From contig NZ_CP032419.1 in the NCBI RefSeq assembly GCF_003595175.1, forward strand, positions 372,001-436,000: a DNA stretch of 64,000 nt, given 5' to 3'. A model generated the notes under the pieces. That model saw only the letters and a list, made by a program, of their open reading frames with translations. It ran no database searches and was not told the DNA's origin. A program made the translations under genes and the position numbers. This document shows positions 19,606 to 27,721 of this stretch, in pieces. Origin of the DNA: Pseudomonas cavernae (GTDB taxonomy: Bacteria > Pseudomonadota > Gammaproteobacteria > Pseudomonadales > Pseudomonadaceae). Positions within the stretch are counted from its first letter, which is position 1. Every line of letters begins with the position of its first letter.

Positions 19606-20853
19606 ATGCATAGACGTTTCACTGGTGCGGCCTTGCTCGCGTTGTGCTCGGCACTGCTGGCGGTGCCGGGCGTCGGCGCGGAAGAGGTCGGCGCCGAGGA
19701 GGTGCTCCGGCTGCTGCAGGCCAATTGCGTGATTTGCCATAAGCAGCCCGGTGCGCCGTTGCGCCTGCGCCTCGACAGCCTCGAAGGACTGCTGCGCGGC
19801 AGCCTGAACGGCCCGGTGGTGCAGCCGGGGCGGCCGCAGGACAGCGAGCTGATCCGCCGCCTGAAAGGCCTCAGCCAGCCGCGCATGCCGTTGACCGGCC
19901 CGCCGTTTCTCGAGGATGAGGAGATCGCCCGCATCGAGCGCTGGATTGCCATCGGCGCGCCGCTCGGCAGTGCGGGCCGCGCCGCGGCGAAAGCCGCAGG
20001 CGTGCCCCCCTATAGCGCCGCGGAGGTCGCCAGCCTGCTGCAGGCCAATTGCCTGGAGTGTCATCTGGGCGCGGATGCGCCGGTGCATCTGCGTCTCGAC
20101 AGCCTCGAGGGACTGCTGCGTGGCAGTGAGAACGGCCCGGTGGTACAGCCCGGGCGGCCGCAGGACAGCGAACTGATCCGCCGCCTGAAAGGCATCAGCC
20201 AGCCGCGCATGCCGCTGAACGGGCCGCCGTTCCTGATGGACGAGGAAATCGCTGGGGTCGAGGGCTGGATTGCCGCCGGCGCGCCGCTCGCTGGCGTGGT
20301 CGGTGGCGGCGCTGACCCGGCGCCGCCGTCCGCCCGGCCAGCCCCGGGTGCGCCGCTGACCTACCTGCAGGTCGCGCCCATCCTGCAGGCCCGCTGCGTT
20401 AAGTGCCATGCCAGTCAGGGCCTGATGGGGCCGGCGCCGGAAGGCTATCGCCTGACTTCCTATGCGGAAGTCCTGGCCAGCGGCGAGCGCGCGCGGGTGG
20501 TGCCCGGCTCGGCGCTGGCCAGCGAGCTGGTGCGGCGCATCCGTGGTCAGGCGCGGCCGCGCATGCCGCATGACGGCCCGCCGTTCTTGAGTGACGCGGA
20601 AATCGGCCTGATCGCCAGCTGGATCGACCAGGGTGCGCGTGATGCCCACGGCCAGCCGGCAGCCTTGCCGAGCGGGGCGCGCGTGCGCCTGCATGGCACC
20701 CTCGCTGACGACTGGCGCCTGGATGGCCTACCGCTGCAGGTGAACGAGCAGACCCGCCTGGACAAGCGCCCGCAGCCTGGCGATTACGTGCAGGTGCGCG
20801 GTCGCCTGAACGCCGACGGTGGCGTGACTGCCGAGCGCATCCGCCGCCGCTGA
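19606..20853 (+). CDS. Tri-haem c-type cytochrome with C-terminal DUF5666-like domain
   Basis: 415 residues. A Sec signal peptide (cleavage near GVGA, residue 25) precedes three c-haem motifs: CVICH (Cys41-His45), CLECH (Cys149-His153) and CVKCH (Cys264-His268). Each sits in a PSCyt1 (planctomycete-type) cytochrome unit with a shared QPRMPL/RPRMPH and GPPFL pattern. Units 1 and 2 are near-identical over about 90 residues, a recent tandem duplication. The tail (about 345-415) resembles a DUF5666 beta domain (VRLHGTLADDWRLDG). The start 19606 follows GGGGG. It lies among oxidases and SCO proteins, so it may carry electrons to or from the copper enzymes; that is inference. Confidence 0.85.
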   Translation: MHRRFTGAALLALCSALLAVPGVGAEEVGAEEVLRLLQANCVICHKQPGAPLRLRLDSLEGLLRGSLNGPVVQPGRPQDSELIRRLKGLSQPRMPLTGPPFLEDEEIARIERWIAIGAPLGSAGRAAAKAAGVPPYSAAEVASLLQANCLECHLGADAPVHLRLDSLEGLLRGSENGPVVQPGRPQDSELIRRLKGISQPRMPLNGPPFLMDEEIAGVEGWIAAGAPLAGVVGGGADPAPPSARPAPGAPLTYLQVAPILQARCVKCHASQGLMGPAPEGYRLTSYAEVLASGERARVVPGSALASELVRRIRGQARPRMPHDGPPFLSDAEIGLIASWIDQGARDAHGQPAALPSGARVRLHGTLADDWRLDGLPLQVNEQTRLDKRPQPGDYVQVRGRLNADGGVTAERIRRR

Positions 20854-20871
20854 GACGCCCGGCCGCGAACC

Positions 20872-21519
20872 TCAGGTACGCGCGGGGTCAGCCGCGCTGC
20901 CTGTCTGTGCCACCCTATGATCCAGGTGATTGAGGGTGGCGAAGATCTGCCGGGGATCGGCCAGGGCCGGGGCCATCGACCAGCGGTTGAAGTGGTCGTT
21001 GCCGATGCGCACCATGCCGGTATGGCTGGCCTTGTTGCCGTCAATCAGCGGGTCGATGTCGTAGAAACCCAGCTTGAAGCGCAGCCGCTCGATGTCCTCG
21101 GGGGCACCGGTGAGGAACTGCCAGCCCGGCTTGATCCGGTACTTGTCGGCATATGCCTTGAGCACCTCCGGGGTATCGAGCTCCGGCTGCAGGGTCAGCG
21201 AGTACATGAACACGTCGCGGCCGGCGCGTTCGCCGAGCATTCTCTGCACCGCCAGCAGGTTGGCGGTCATGGTCGGACAGCGATCGCCGCAGGCGGTGTA
21301 CATCATGTTGATGGCCACCACCTTGTTGCGGATCAGGTCGTCATAGAAGCGCACCGCCTTGCCCTCGTGGGTGTAGAGGCGGACGTTGGGGAAATAGCCG
21401 GCGTTGTCGGGGCGTGGGGCGGCCGGGGCGGTCTGTTCGAGCCCTTTGCCGGCGTGCCAGGCGGCCAGGCCGAGGGCGGCGGTACCCAGGCCGGCGAGGA
21501 TGTTTCTGCGTGTGTTCAT
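20872..21519 (-). CDS. SCO1/SenC family copper chaperone, copy 1
   Basis: 215 residues. An N-terminal twin-arginine-like anchor (NTRRNILAGLGTAALGL) precedes a thioredoxin fold with the copper-binding CxxxC motif CGDRC (Cys77, Cys81) and His166 in NKASHTG. SCO proteins deliver copper to cuproenzymes such as cytochrome oxidase Cu(A). Here the gene starts 31 nt after multicopper oxidase 2 and is probably co-transcribed, which suggests it metallates that oxidase. The start at 21519 is preferred to 21576 because the former opens the signal sequence. About 80% identical by eye to copy 2. Confidence 0.9.
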   Translation of the reverse strand: MNTRRNILAGLGTAALGLAAWHAGKGLEQTAPAAPRPDNAGYFPNVRLYTHEGKAVRFYDDLIRNKVVAINMMYTACGDRCPTMTANLLAVQRMLGERAGRDVFMYSLTLQPELDTPEVLKAYADKYRIKPGWQFLTGAPEDIERLRFKLGFYDIDPLIDGNKASHTGMVRIGNDHFNRWSMAPALADPRQIFATLNHLDHRVAQTGSAADPART

Positions 21520-21550
21520 CAGTGCTTCTCCGCAATAGGTTGGGCGTTGC

Positions 21551-23371
21551 TCAGGCGCTGCCGTTGCTGTCGTCATCGTCCTCGATGTCCCAGCGGACCA
21601 TCATGGCGTGGTCCTCGTGGATCAGGTTGTGGCAGTGCATGACGTACTTGCCGTGGAAGTCGCGAAAGCGCAGGAACACCCGGATCGTCATGTCTTCGCC
21701 GAGCACGAAAACGTCCTTGCGGCCGCGCTCGTGGACGGGGATGGGCACGTTTTGGCCGAGCACGGTCTTGCTGAGGATGATGCCTTCCTCGAAGTGGATG
21801 TGGATCGGGTGGTGCCAGCCGTCTTCCGGGTTGACCAGCTCCCAGATCTCGTGGCTGCCCTTGGGGATCTTCGCCCGTGGGTTCTGCACGTCGACCAGCT
21901 TCTCGTTGATCGTCCACAGCCCGCCGCTGCGGTTGAACTCCCAGCGCCGCACCTTGGCACTGGCCTTCTCGGCCTCGGTGACCGGCCGCAGCGGGCGCAG
22001 GGTGTTCGGCACCCGGCTGTAGTCGGTGGCGTTGCGGTCGACCACGAACTTGAGGATGCGCGGACCTGTGTCCTTGACGTCCTTGGGCCCGCGGGTGTCC
22101 TCCTGGCGCATGCGGTTGACCAGGTACAGCTCGGTGCCCAGCGGGTACTTGGCGAAGTCGACGATGATGTCGGCGCGCTCGGCCACCCCCAGTTCCACGC
22201 GGGTCTGGAGTTTCAGCGGCGCCGGCAGCAGGTTGCCGTCGTTGGCGATGTAGGTGAAGACCTGCATCGCATTGTTGGCGTTGACCAGAGACAGCGCGTA
22301 GAAGCGGCTCGGCCCGGTGTTGAGCAGGCGGAAGCGGTATTTGCGCCGCGCCACCCTGAGCACCGGCTCGATCTTGCCGTTGATCACCACCTTGTCGCCG
22401 AGGATGCCCTCGGGGTTGAGCTGGTCGTAGAAGAGCATGCCGGTCGGGTCGAAGCGGCGGTCGCAGAAGTCCAGCGGGTAGTCGTAGGCGCCGCTGGGCA
22501 GGCGCAGGGCCTGGGGATTGGTGTCTTGCTCGTTGCCCGAGTCGATGTCGTCGAACAGCAGATAGAAACCGGCGAGGCCGCGGTACAGGTTGGGGGCGGT
22601 GAAGTCGAGGGTGTGGTCGTGATAGAACAGCGTGCCCAGCGCCTCGCGGGGGTCGCCCTTGGTCGCCGGGAACTCGTCGTAGCCGGCCAGGATGTTGGGG
22701 TAGAAGTGATCCTTGAAGTGGCCCTGCGCCGTCAGGGTCGGGCCGAACTTGTTCGCGCTGTAATAGTCGCCGGGGAAGCCGTCGCTTTCCGAGCCGCAAT
22801 GCAGGTTGTGCAGGTGGGTGGAAATTTCCGGCGTGCCGAAGCCCTGGTGGTTCGGCGGCAGGTCGTTGTAGATCCGGCACAGCAGGGGATAGCCATAGCG
22901 GGCGAGGATCACCGGGCTGAAGTCGGGCGTATTGGCCTGATAGATCCACACCGGCTGCACCGGCAGGTCCTGGTGGAAGCGCCAGTCGCGCTCCACGGCG
23001 TGCAGTTCGTACAGCCTCGGCGGCGTGACGGTGAGCTCGGCATAGCGCTGGTGCTCGTCACGACCCGCTTCGCCGCCGCCCAGATTGGCCGTCAGCGTGG
23101 GCGCGGGGGTTAGCCGGTCGACGGCCAGAACCGGGGTGATCGCATTCGGCAGGTACTCGACCCAGGGGGTGGTGTATGGGCTCGGCGGCACCACCGGCGC
23201 GGCGACGCCCTCGTCATCATCGTCGTCCCCGGCTCGGGCCGTGGGCGTGCGTAGCAGGGCCGGTGCGGCGAGGGCGGCGGCGCTGAGCTTGAGGAAACTG
23301 CGTCGACTGGCCGGGTTTTCGTCCGTGGCGTCGAGGCTGGTAGTTGGGGCCTTGCGGCTTTTGCGGGGCAT
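21551..23371 (-). CDS. Multicopper oxidase 2 (CotA/bilirubin-oxidase-like), Tat-exported
   Basis: 606 residues. Tat signal SRRSFLKLSAAALAAPALL, then an acidic linker (GDDDDDEG). Copper motifs: THLHNLH, FYHDH, HPIHIHFEE, HCHNLIHEDHAMM (Cys580, axial Met590). The C-terminus ends in an Asp-rich tail (EDDDDSNGSA). AGGAGAG precedes ATG 23371. First gene of an operon with SCO1 copy 1. Its 5' leader is about 350 nt long and related to that of oxidase 3. Closest relative in the window is oxidase 3. Confidence 0.92.
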   Translation of the reverse strand: MPRKSRKAPTTSLDATDENPASRRSFLKLSAAALAAPALLRTPTARAGDDDDDEGVAAPVVPPSPYTTPWVEYLPNAITPVLAVDRLTPAPTLTANLGGGEAGRDEHQRYAELTVTPPRLYELHAVERDWRFHQDLPVQPVWIYQANTPDFSPVILARYGYPLLCRIYNDLPPNHQGFGTPEISTHLHNLHCGSESDGFPGDYYSANKFGPTLTAQGHFKDHFYPNILAGYDEFPATKGDPREALGTLFYHDHTLDFTAPNLYRGLAGFYLLFDDIDSGNEQDTNPQALRLPSGAYDYPLDFCDRRFDPTGMLFYDQLNPEGILGDKVVINGKIEPVLRVARRKYRFRLLNTGPSRFYALSLVNANNAMQVFTYIANDGNLLPAPLKLQTRVELGVAERADIIVDFAKYPLGTELYLVNRMRQEDTRGPKDVKDTGPRILKFVVDRNATDYSRVPNTLRPLRPVTEAEKASAKVRRWEFNRSGGLWTINEKLVDVQNPRAKIPKGSHEIWELVNPEDGWHHPIHIHFEEGIILSKTVLGQNVPIPVHERGRKDVFVLGEDMTIRVFLRFRDFHGKYVMHCHNLIHEDHAMMVRWDIEDDDDSNGSA

Positions 23372-24125
23372 GGTAACTCTCCTGAATTTCGTGGACCTTC
23401 GGCTGCTGTGGCTCGCCTGGAATCGGCGCGGGCGGCATGGCAATCGAGGGCGCGCAGAAGCCCCCTGAAGGCCCAAGGCTCCAGTGCTAAGAACGGTCGG
23501 TTGGGGTGGAACCGGCAGCAACGCCGCGGTTGGGCGTGGCGATCAGCTCACGGCTATTGGCGGGCCGTGGAGTTGCCCGGCAAAGGTGGGCGGTGACAGC
23601 GGAGCTGCCCTTCGGTGCTTGAGCGAGGCCTTGGTCATGTTGACGATCTCCGCGGCGTCTGACGCTGGACTCGGCCGCCATGCCCTCTCCTGCAGGACGT
23701 GCTGCGCCAGTCGTCGTACGCTCTGTTGTTAGTGATAGGACTTAAGTCTGGATGCGTCAATAATGTGGCTGTATTTCTGATTGGTGTGTTTTTTCTTATA
23801 AGTATCTGTATTTGATTGGATTTATTTATTTTTATAACTGTATGTGAAGGATGATGGCACTTTAGGTATGCATTGTTCTTTGCCAGGGCCGGCCGCAAGC
23901 AGGACGCCTCTTCGGCGCCTCAGAGCCTGTTTACGATCTGCTGCGGCCATGCTCTGCGACCGCATGATCCAGGTGGCTGCGGCTGCGACAGCCTCGCGCG
24001 GCGCACTGCCGCAGTACTGCGGCCGCTGTGGAGCGCGGCTGCCAGGAGCGGCGCAGGGGAACGCCGCTGCGTTCTGCCGGTCCAACGGCCACGCTTTCCG
24101 GCGTTTCCCCCTATGAGGACAGATC
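23372..24125. other. Long leader of oxidase 2 and upstream region of the DUF2780 gene
   Basis: 754 bp with no convincing gene. 23372-23730 is the oxidase 2 leader and shares segments with 27722-28090 (for example catgttgacgatctcc against catgttggcgatctcc, and atgccctctcc in both). About 23740-23850 is conspicuously AT-rich. The segment to 24125 precedes the DUF2780 start and has no recognised element. Confidence 0.5.
23732..23760 (-). promoter_or_regulatory. Predicted sigma-70 promoter of oxidase 2
   Basis: On the minus strand TTGACG, a 17-nt spacer containing AGACTTAA, then TATCAC. The expected start site is about 350 nt before the oxidase start. The oxidase 3 leader has a matching arrangement. 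Confidence 0.45.
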
Positions 24126-24974
24126 ATGCGCGGCAAATCCCTTCTCCCAATCGCCGCCGCCTTGCTGCTGGCGGCTTCCCCGGTGTTCGCGTTCACGCTC
24201 AGCGATGCGGCCAATGCCGTTTCCGCTGTCAGTCAGGGCCACGGGACCGCCCAGGGCGCCTCCACCGCGCAAGCCGGCGGTTTGCTCGAGGCCCTGACCG
24301 GCCAGCTGGGGGTGTCGCCGGAGCAGGCGGTGGGCGGCACCGGCGCCTTGCTCGGCCTGGCGAAGAATCAGCTGGCGGGCGCCGACTATGCGCAGTTGCT
24401 GAAAGCCATGCCCGGCCTGGACTCACTCGGCGGCAACAACGCGCTGGTCGGCCTCGCCGCCCTGGGTGGCTTGGGCAATCTGCTCGGCGGCAGCCAGACC
24501 AACAGCCAGACCAGCAGTCAGGCCAGCAGTCAGGCCAACAGTCAGGCCAACAGCCAGGCCAACAGCCAGACCAACAGTCAGGCCAACAGCCAGACCAACA
24601 GTCAGGCCGGCAGCCAGATCGGCAGCCAGACCAACATTCAGGCCGGCAGTCAGGCCAGCAGCCAGACCAACAGTCAGGCCAACAGTCAGGCCAACAGTCA
24701 GATCGACAGCCAGGCCAACAGCCAGATCGGCAGGCAGCCAGGCAGCCAGGCAGCCAGCCAGCCAGGCAGCGCCGCCGGCGCCTTGCTGGGCCAGGCCAAC
24801 AGCCTCGGTGACGTCAATCAGGCGTTCGGTGTCCTGGGCATGGATAGCGGTATGGCCGGCAAGTTCGCCGGCGTGTTACTGGATTATTTCGCCAAGCAAG
24901 GCGCTAACGGCGCTCTGCTCGGCAGCCTGGGCAGCCTGTGGGGTGTCGGCGGCCGGCCGGCCGTTGAAAGCTAA
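24126..24974 (+). CDS. DUF2780 family secreted protein with 23 SQxx tetrapeptide repeats
   Basis: 282 residues. A signal peptide (MRGKSLLPIAAALLLAASPVFA) precedes a DUF2780-type domain (LLEALTGQLGVSPEQAVGGTGALLGLAKNQL, written across residues 53-83; core motif GVSPEQAVGG). Residues 123-214 are 23 consecutive tetrapeptides, mostly SQAN, SQTN, SQAG and SQAS. The domain then resumes (GALLGQANSLGDVNQAFGVL). The insert sits between two conserved parts of the family. GAGGACAG precedes the ATG. No function is known for DUF2780; the low-complexity Ser/Gln/Asn insert is unusual and probably variable in length. Confidence 0.8.
   Translation: MRGKSLLPIAAALLLAASPVFAFTLSDAANAVSAVSQGHGTAQGASTAQAGGLLEALTGQLGVSPEQAVGGTGALLGLAKNQLAGADYAQLLKAMPGLDSLGGNNALVGLAALGGLGNLLGGSQTNSQTSSQASSQANSQANSQANSQTNSQANSQTNSQAGSQIGSQTNIQAGSQASSQTNSQANSQANSQIDSQANSQIGRQPGSQAASQPGSAAGALLGQANSLGDVNQAFGVLGMDSGMAGKFAGVLLDYFAKQGANGALLGSLGSLWGVGGRPAVES
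24492..24767 (+). repeat. 12-bp coding tandem repeat, 23 units
   Basis: Units of the type AGCCAGACCAAC / AGTCAGGCCAAC in frame, encoding SQTN/SQAN tetrapeptides. Sequence divergence is mainly at the codon for residue 3 (A, T or I) and residue 4 (N, S, G or D). The last three units (RQPG, SQAA, SQPG) are decayed. Confidence 0.9.
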
Positions 24975-24978
24975 GGCG

Positions 24979-25072
24979 GTAGGGTGGGTTAGCCGCGCAG
25001 CGGCGTAACCCGCCGGCGCTGCCGCCATGGCCTCCGGCTGGGTGGGTTACGCCTGCGGCTAACCCTCCCTAC
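24979..25072. repeat. Intergenic palindromic repeat, GTAACCC subtype
   Basis: GTAGGGTGGGTTAGCCGC...GGCGTAACCCGCC and GGTGGGTTACGCC...GGCTAACCCTCCCTAC. It separates the DUF2780 gene from the convergent SCO1 copy 2. Confidence 0.7.
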
Positions 25073-25168
25073 CCATCATCGCTGCGCTCGGCGCGTATGT
25101 GGACGTGCCCGGCTTGCCGGGCGCCCAACTGCTGCTGGGCGCTCGGCAATCCGGTCGTTGAGGCTCAT

Positions 25169-25801
25169 TCAGGCCGTGTGGACGACCGAATGGTCCACAT
25201 GGTTGAGGGTGGCGAAGATCTGCTCGGGAGCGGCCAGGGCCGGGGCCATGGTCCAGCGGTTGAAGTTGTCGTTGCCGATGCGCACCATGCCGGTGTGGCT
25301 GGCCTTGTTGCCGTCCACCAGCGGGTCCGGGTCGTAGAAACCCAGCTTGTAGCGCAGCCGCTCCATGTCGGCAGGGTCGCCGGTGAGGAATTGCCAGCCC
25401 GGCTGGATCCGGTACTTGTCGACGTATTCCTTGAGCACCTCCGGGGTGTCGAGCTCCGGCTGCAGGGTCAGCGAGTACATGAACACATCGCGTCCGGCGC
25501 GCTCGCCGAGCATCTTCTGCACCGCCAGCAGATTGGCGGTCATGGTCGGGCAGCGGTCGCCGCAGGAGGTGTACATCATGTTGATGGCCACCACCTTGTT
25601 GCGGATCAGGTCGTCATAGAAGCGCACCGCCTTGCCTGTGTGGGTGTAGAGCCTGACGTTGGGGAACGCGTTGGGGTTCGCCCCGCCGCTGCTGTGGGTG
25701 CGGGTGGTGGGCAGCGCGCGCAGGCTGCTGCTGGCGCCCCAGGCCATCAGGCCGAGTGCGGCAGTGCCCAGGCCGGCGAGGATGTTTCTGCGAGTGTTCA
25801 T
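25169..25801 (-). CDS. SCO1/SenC family copper chaperone, copy 2
   Basis: 210 residues. Same architecture as copy 1: NTRRNILAGLGTAALGL leader, then CGDRC (Cys80, Cys84) and the NKASHTG histidine. It begins 21 nt after the stop of multicopper oxidase 3, so oxidase and chaperone form a two-gene operon just as oxidase 2 and copy 1 do. This points to duplication of the whole operon. The part that differs most from copy 1 is residues 20-45, the linker after the anchor. Confidence 0.9.
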   Translation of the reverse strand: MNTRRNILAGLGTAALGLMAWGASSSLRALPTTRTHSSGGANPNAFPNVRLYTHTGKAVRFYDDLIRNKVVAINMMYTSCGDRCPTMTANLLAVQKMLGERAGRDVFMYSLTLQPELDTPEVLKEYVDKYRIQPGWQFLTGDPADMERLRYKLGFYDPDPLVDGNKASHTGMVRIGNDNFNRWTMAPALAAPEQIFATLNHVDHSVVHTA

Positions 25802-25822
25802 CTGTGCTTCTCCGTAATGGGC

Positions 25823-27721
25823 TCAAACGCTGCCACTGCTGCCGTCATCGTCATCGTCCTCGATGTCGAAGCGGACCATCATCATGTGGTCCTCGTGGAT
25901 CATGTTGTGGCAGTGCATGACGTACTTGCCGGCGAAGTCGCGAAAGCGCAGGAACACGCGCATCGAGGAGCTTTCGCCGAGCGCGAAGACATCCTTGCGC
26001 CCCTGCTCATGGGGCGGGACCGGTACGCTCTTGCCGTCCACCACCTTGCTGAGGATGCGGCCTTCCTCGAAGTGGATATGCACCGGGTGGGACCAGCCGC
26101 CGCTGGGGCTGTCCAGTTCCCAGATCTCGCAGCTGCCTTTCTCGATCTTGGCGCTGACTTGCTGCACGTCGAAGATCTTGTCGTTGACCGTCCACAGGCC
26201 GCCCTTGCGGCCGAACTCCCAGCGCCGCACCTTGGCGTTGTTCAGCTCGGCGGCGGTGATCGGCCGCAGCTCGCGCAGCTTGGCCGGGATCCGGCTGTAG
26301 TCGGCAACCTTGTTGCCAACCACCAACTTGAGGACGCGGGTGCCTGGGGTGCGGATATCTTTGGGGCCGCGGGTGTCCTCCTGGCGCAAGCGGTTGACCA
26401 GGTACAGCTCGGTGCCAGCCGGGTATTTGCCGAAGTCGACAATGATGTCGGCGCGTTCGGCCACGCCCAGCTGCACCTTGGTCTGGTTGAGCAGCGGTGC
26501 CGGCAGCAGGTTGCCGTCGTTGGCGATGTAGGTGAAGGGCTGCACCGCGTTACTGCTGTTGACCAGGTAGAACGCATAGAAACGGCTGGGGCCGCTGTTG
26601 AGCAGGCGCAGGCGGTACTTGCGCGCCGCGACGTTGAGCACCGGCTCGATCTTGCCGTTGATCAGGGTCTTGTCGCCGAGGACGCCCTCGGGGTTGAGTT
26701 GGTCGTAATAAAGTTTGCCGCTCAGGTCGAAGCGGCGGTCGCAGAAGTTCAGCGGGTAGTCGTAGGCGCCGCTGGGCAGGCGCAGGGCCTTGGGATTGGT
26801 ATCGCGCTCGTCGCCCGAGTCGAGTTCGTCGTACAGCAGGTAGAAGCCGGTCAGGCCGCGGACCACGTTGGCGGCGGTGAAGTCCAGGCAGTGGTCGTGG
26901 AAGAACAGCGTGCCCAGGGCCTCGCGGTGGTCGCCAATCATTTTGCCCTGCGCGTCGCGGGCGGCGTATGGGGCCAGCGCCGGGTCGCTGTTGACCTCGT
27001 CGTAGCCGGCACAGACGTTGGGGTAGAAATGATCCTTGTAGCTGCCCGGTCCCGACAGGGTGGGCCCGGATTTGTCGCCGCTGTAGTAATCGCTGGGGAA
27101 GCCATCGCTTTCCGAAGGGCAATGCAGGTTGTGCAGGTGGGTGGAGATTTCCGGGGTACCGAAGCCCTGGTGCTCCTGCGGCAGGTCGTTGTGCATGCGC
27201 AGCATCACCGGCGCGCCATAGCGCGCGCGGATCACCGTACTCAGCGAGGCCAGGGGGGCGCCGTCGGCCGTTCTGTCGGCCTCGGCCTTGGTCTGGTAGT
27301 TCCACACCGGCTGCGCCGGCAGGGCCGGGTTGAACACCCAGTTGCGCTGTATGGCATGCAATTCGTACATCACCGGCTCGGTCGGGCACAGCTCGTCATA
27401 ACGCTGGTGGTCATCGCGGCCGCACTCGCCATTGGCCACATCCGCCTGCACCTTATGGTCGGGGAGCAGGTGCTCGATCGTTTGCAGCGGGGTGATCGCA
27501 TCCGGCAGGCGCTCGACCCAGGGGATGGTGGCCGGGCTGGGCGGTATCACCGGTGCCGAGACATCATCGTCTTCACCATCCTCGGCGAGTGCGGCAGCCG
27601 AACTCAGCAGCGCTGGTGCGGCGATGGCGGCGGCGCCGAGCTTGAGAAAGCTGCGGCGGCTCGGGATCTCATTCAAGTCATCTTGTTTCTCGGTTTTGGC
27701 GTCACGGCCGGTGGTTTTCAT
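25823..27721 (-). CDS. Multicopper oxidase 3 (CotA/bilirubin-oxidase-like), Tat-exported
   Basis: 632 residues. Tat signal SRRSFLKLGAAAIAAPALL. Copper motifs THLHNLH, FFHDH, HPVHIHFEE and HCHNMIHEDHMMM (Cys604, axial Met614). Like oxidase 2 it ends in an acidic tail (EDDDDDGSSGSV). GGAG before ATG 27721 fixes the start; an upstream ATG at 27757 lies before the Tat leader and lacks a ribosome site. Operon with SCO1 copy 2. Residues between the Tat leader and first cupredoxin domain are divergent among the three paralogues. Confidence 0.92.
   Translation of the reverse strand: MKTTGRDAKTEKQDDLNEIPSRRSFLKLGAAAIAAPALLSSAAALAEDGEDDDVSAPVIPPSPATIPWVERLPDAITPLQTIEHLLPDHKVQADVANGECGRDDHQRYDELCPTEPVMYELHAIQRNWVFNPALPAQPVWNYQTKAEADRTADGAPLASLSTVIRARYGAPVMLRMHNDLPQEHQGFGTPEISTHLHNLHCPSESDGFPSDYYSGDKSGPTLSGPGSYKDHFYPNVCAGYDEVNSDPALAPYAARDAQGKMIGDHREALGTLFFHDHCLDFTAANVVRGLTGFYLLYDELDSGDERDTNPKALRLPSGAYDYPLNFCDRRFDLSGKLYYDQLNPEGVLGDKTLINGKIEPVLNVAARKYRLRLLNSGPSRFYAFYLVNSSNAVQPFTYIANDGNLLPAPLLNQTKVQLGVAERADIIVDFGKYPAGTELYLVNRLRQEDTRGPKDIRTPGTRVLKLVVGNKVADYSRIPAKLRELRPITAAELNNAKVRRWEFGRKGGLWTVNDKIFDVQQVSAKIEKGSCEIWELDSPSGGWSHPVHIHFEEGRILSKVVDGKSVPVPPHEQGRKDVFALGESSSMRVFLRFRDFAGKYVMHCHNMIHEDHMMMVRFDIEDDDDDGSSGSV

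Noticed and set aside
21608..23113. Open frame antisense to multicopper oxidase 2 (similar ones over oxidases 1 and 3)
   Set aside because: Conserved only because the oxidases are paralogous; the amino-acid composition is that of a shadow frame.
24492..24767. CRISPR-like array
   Set aside because: The unit is 12 bp with no spacers and is in frame within a secreted protein.
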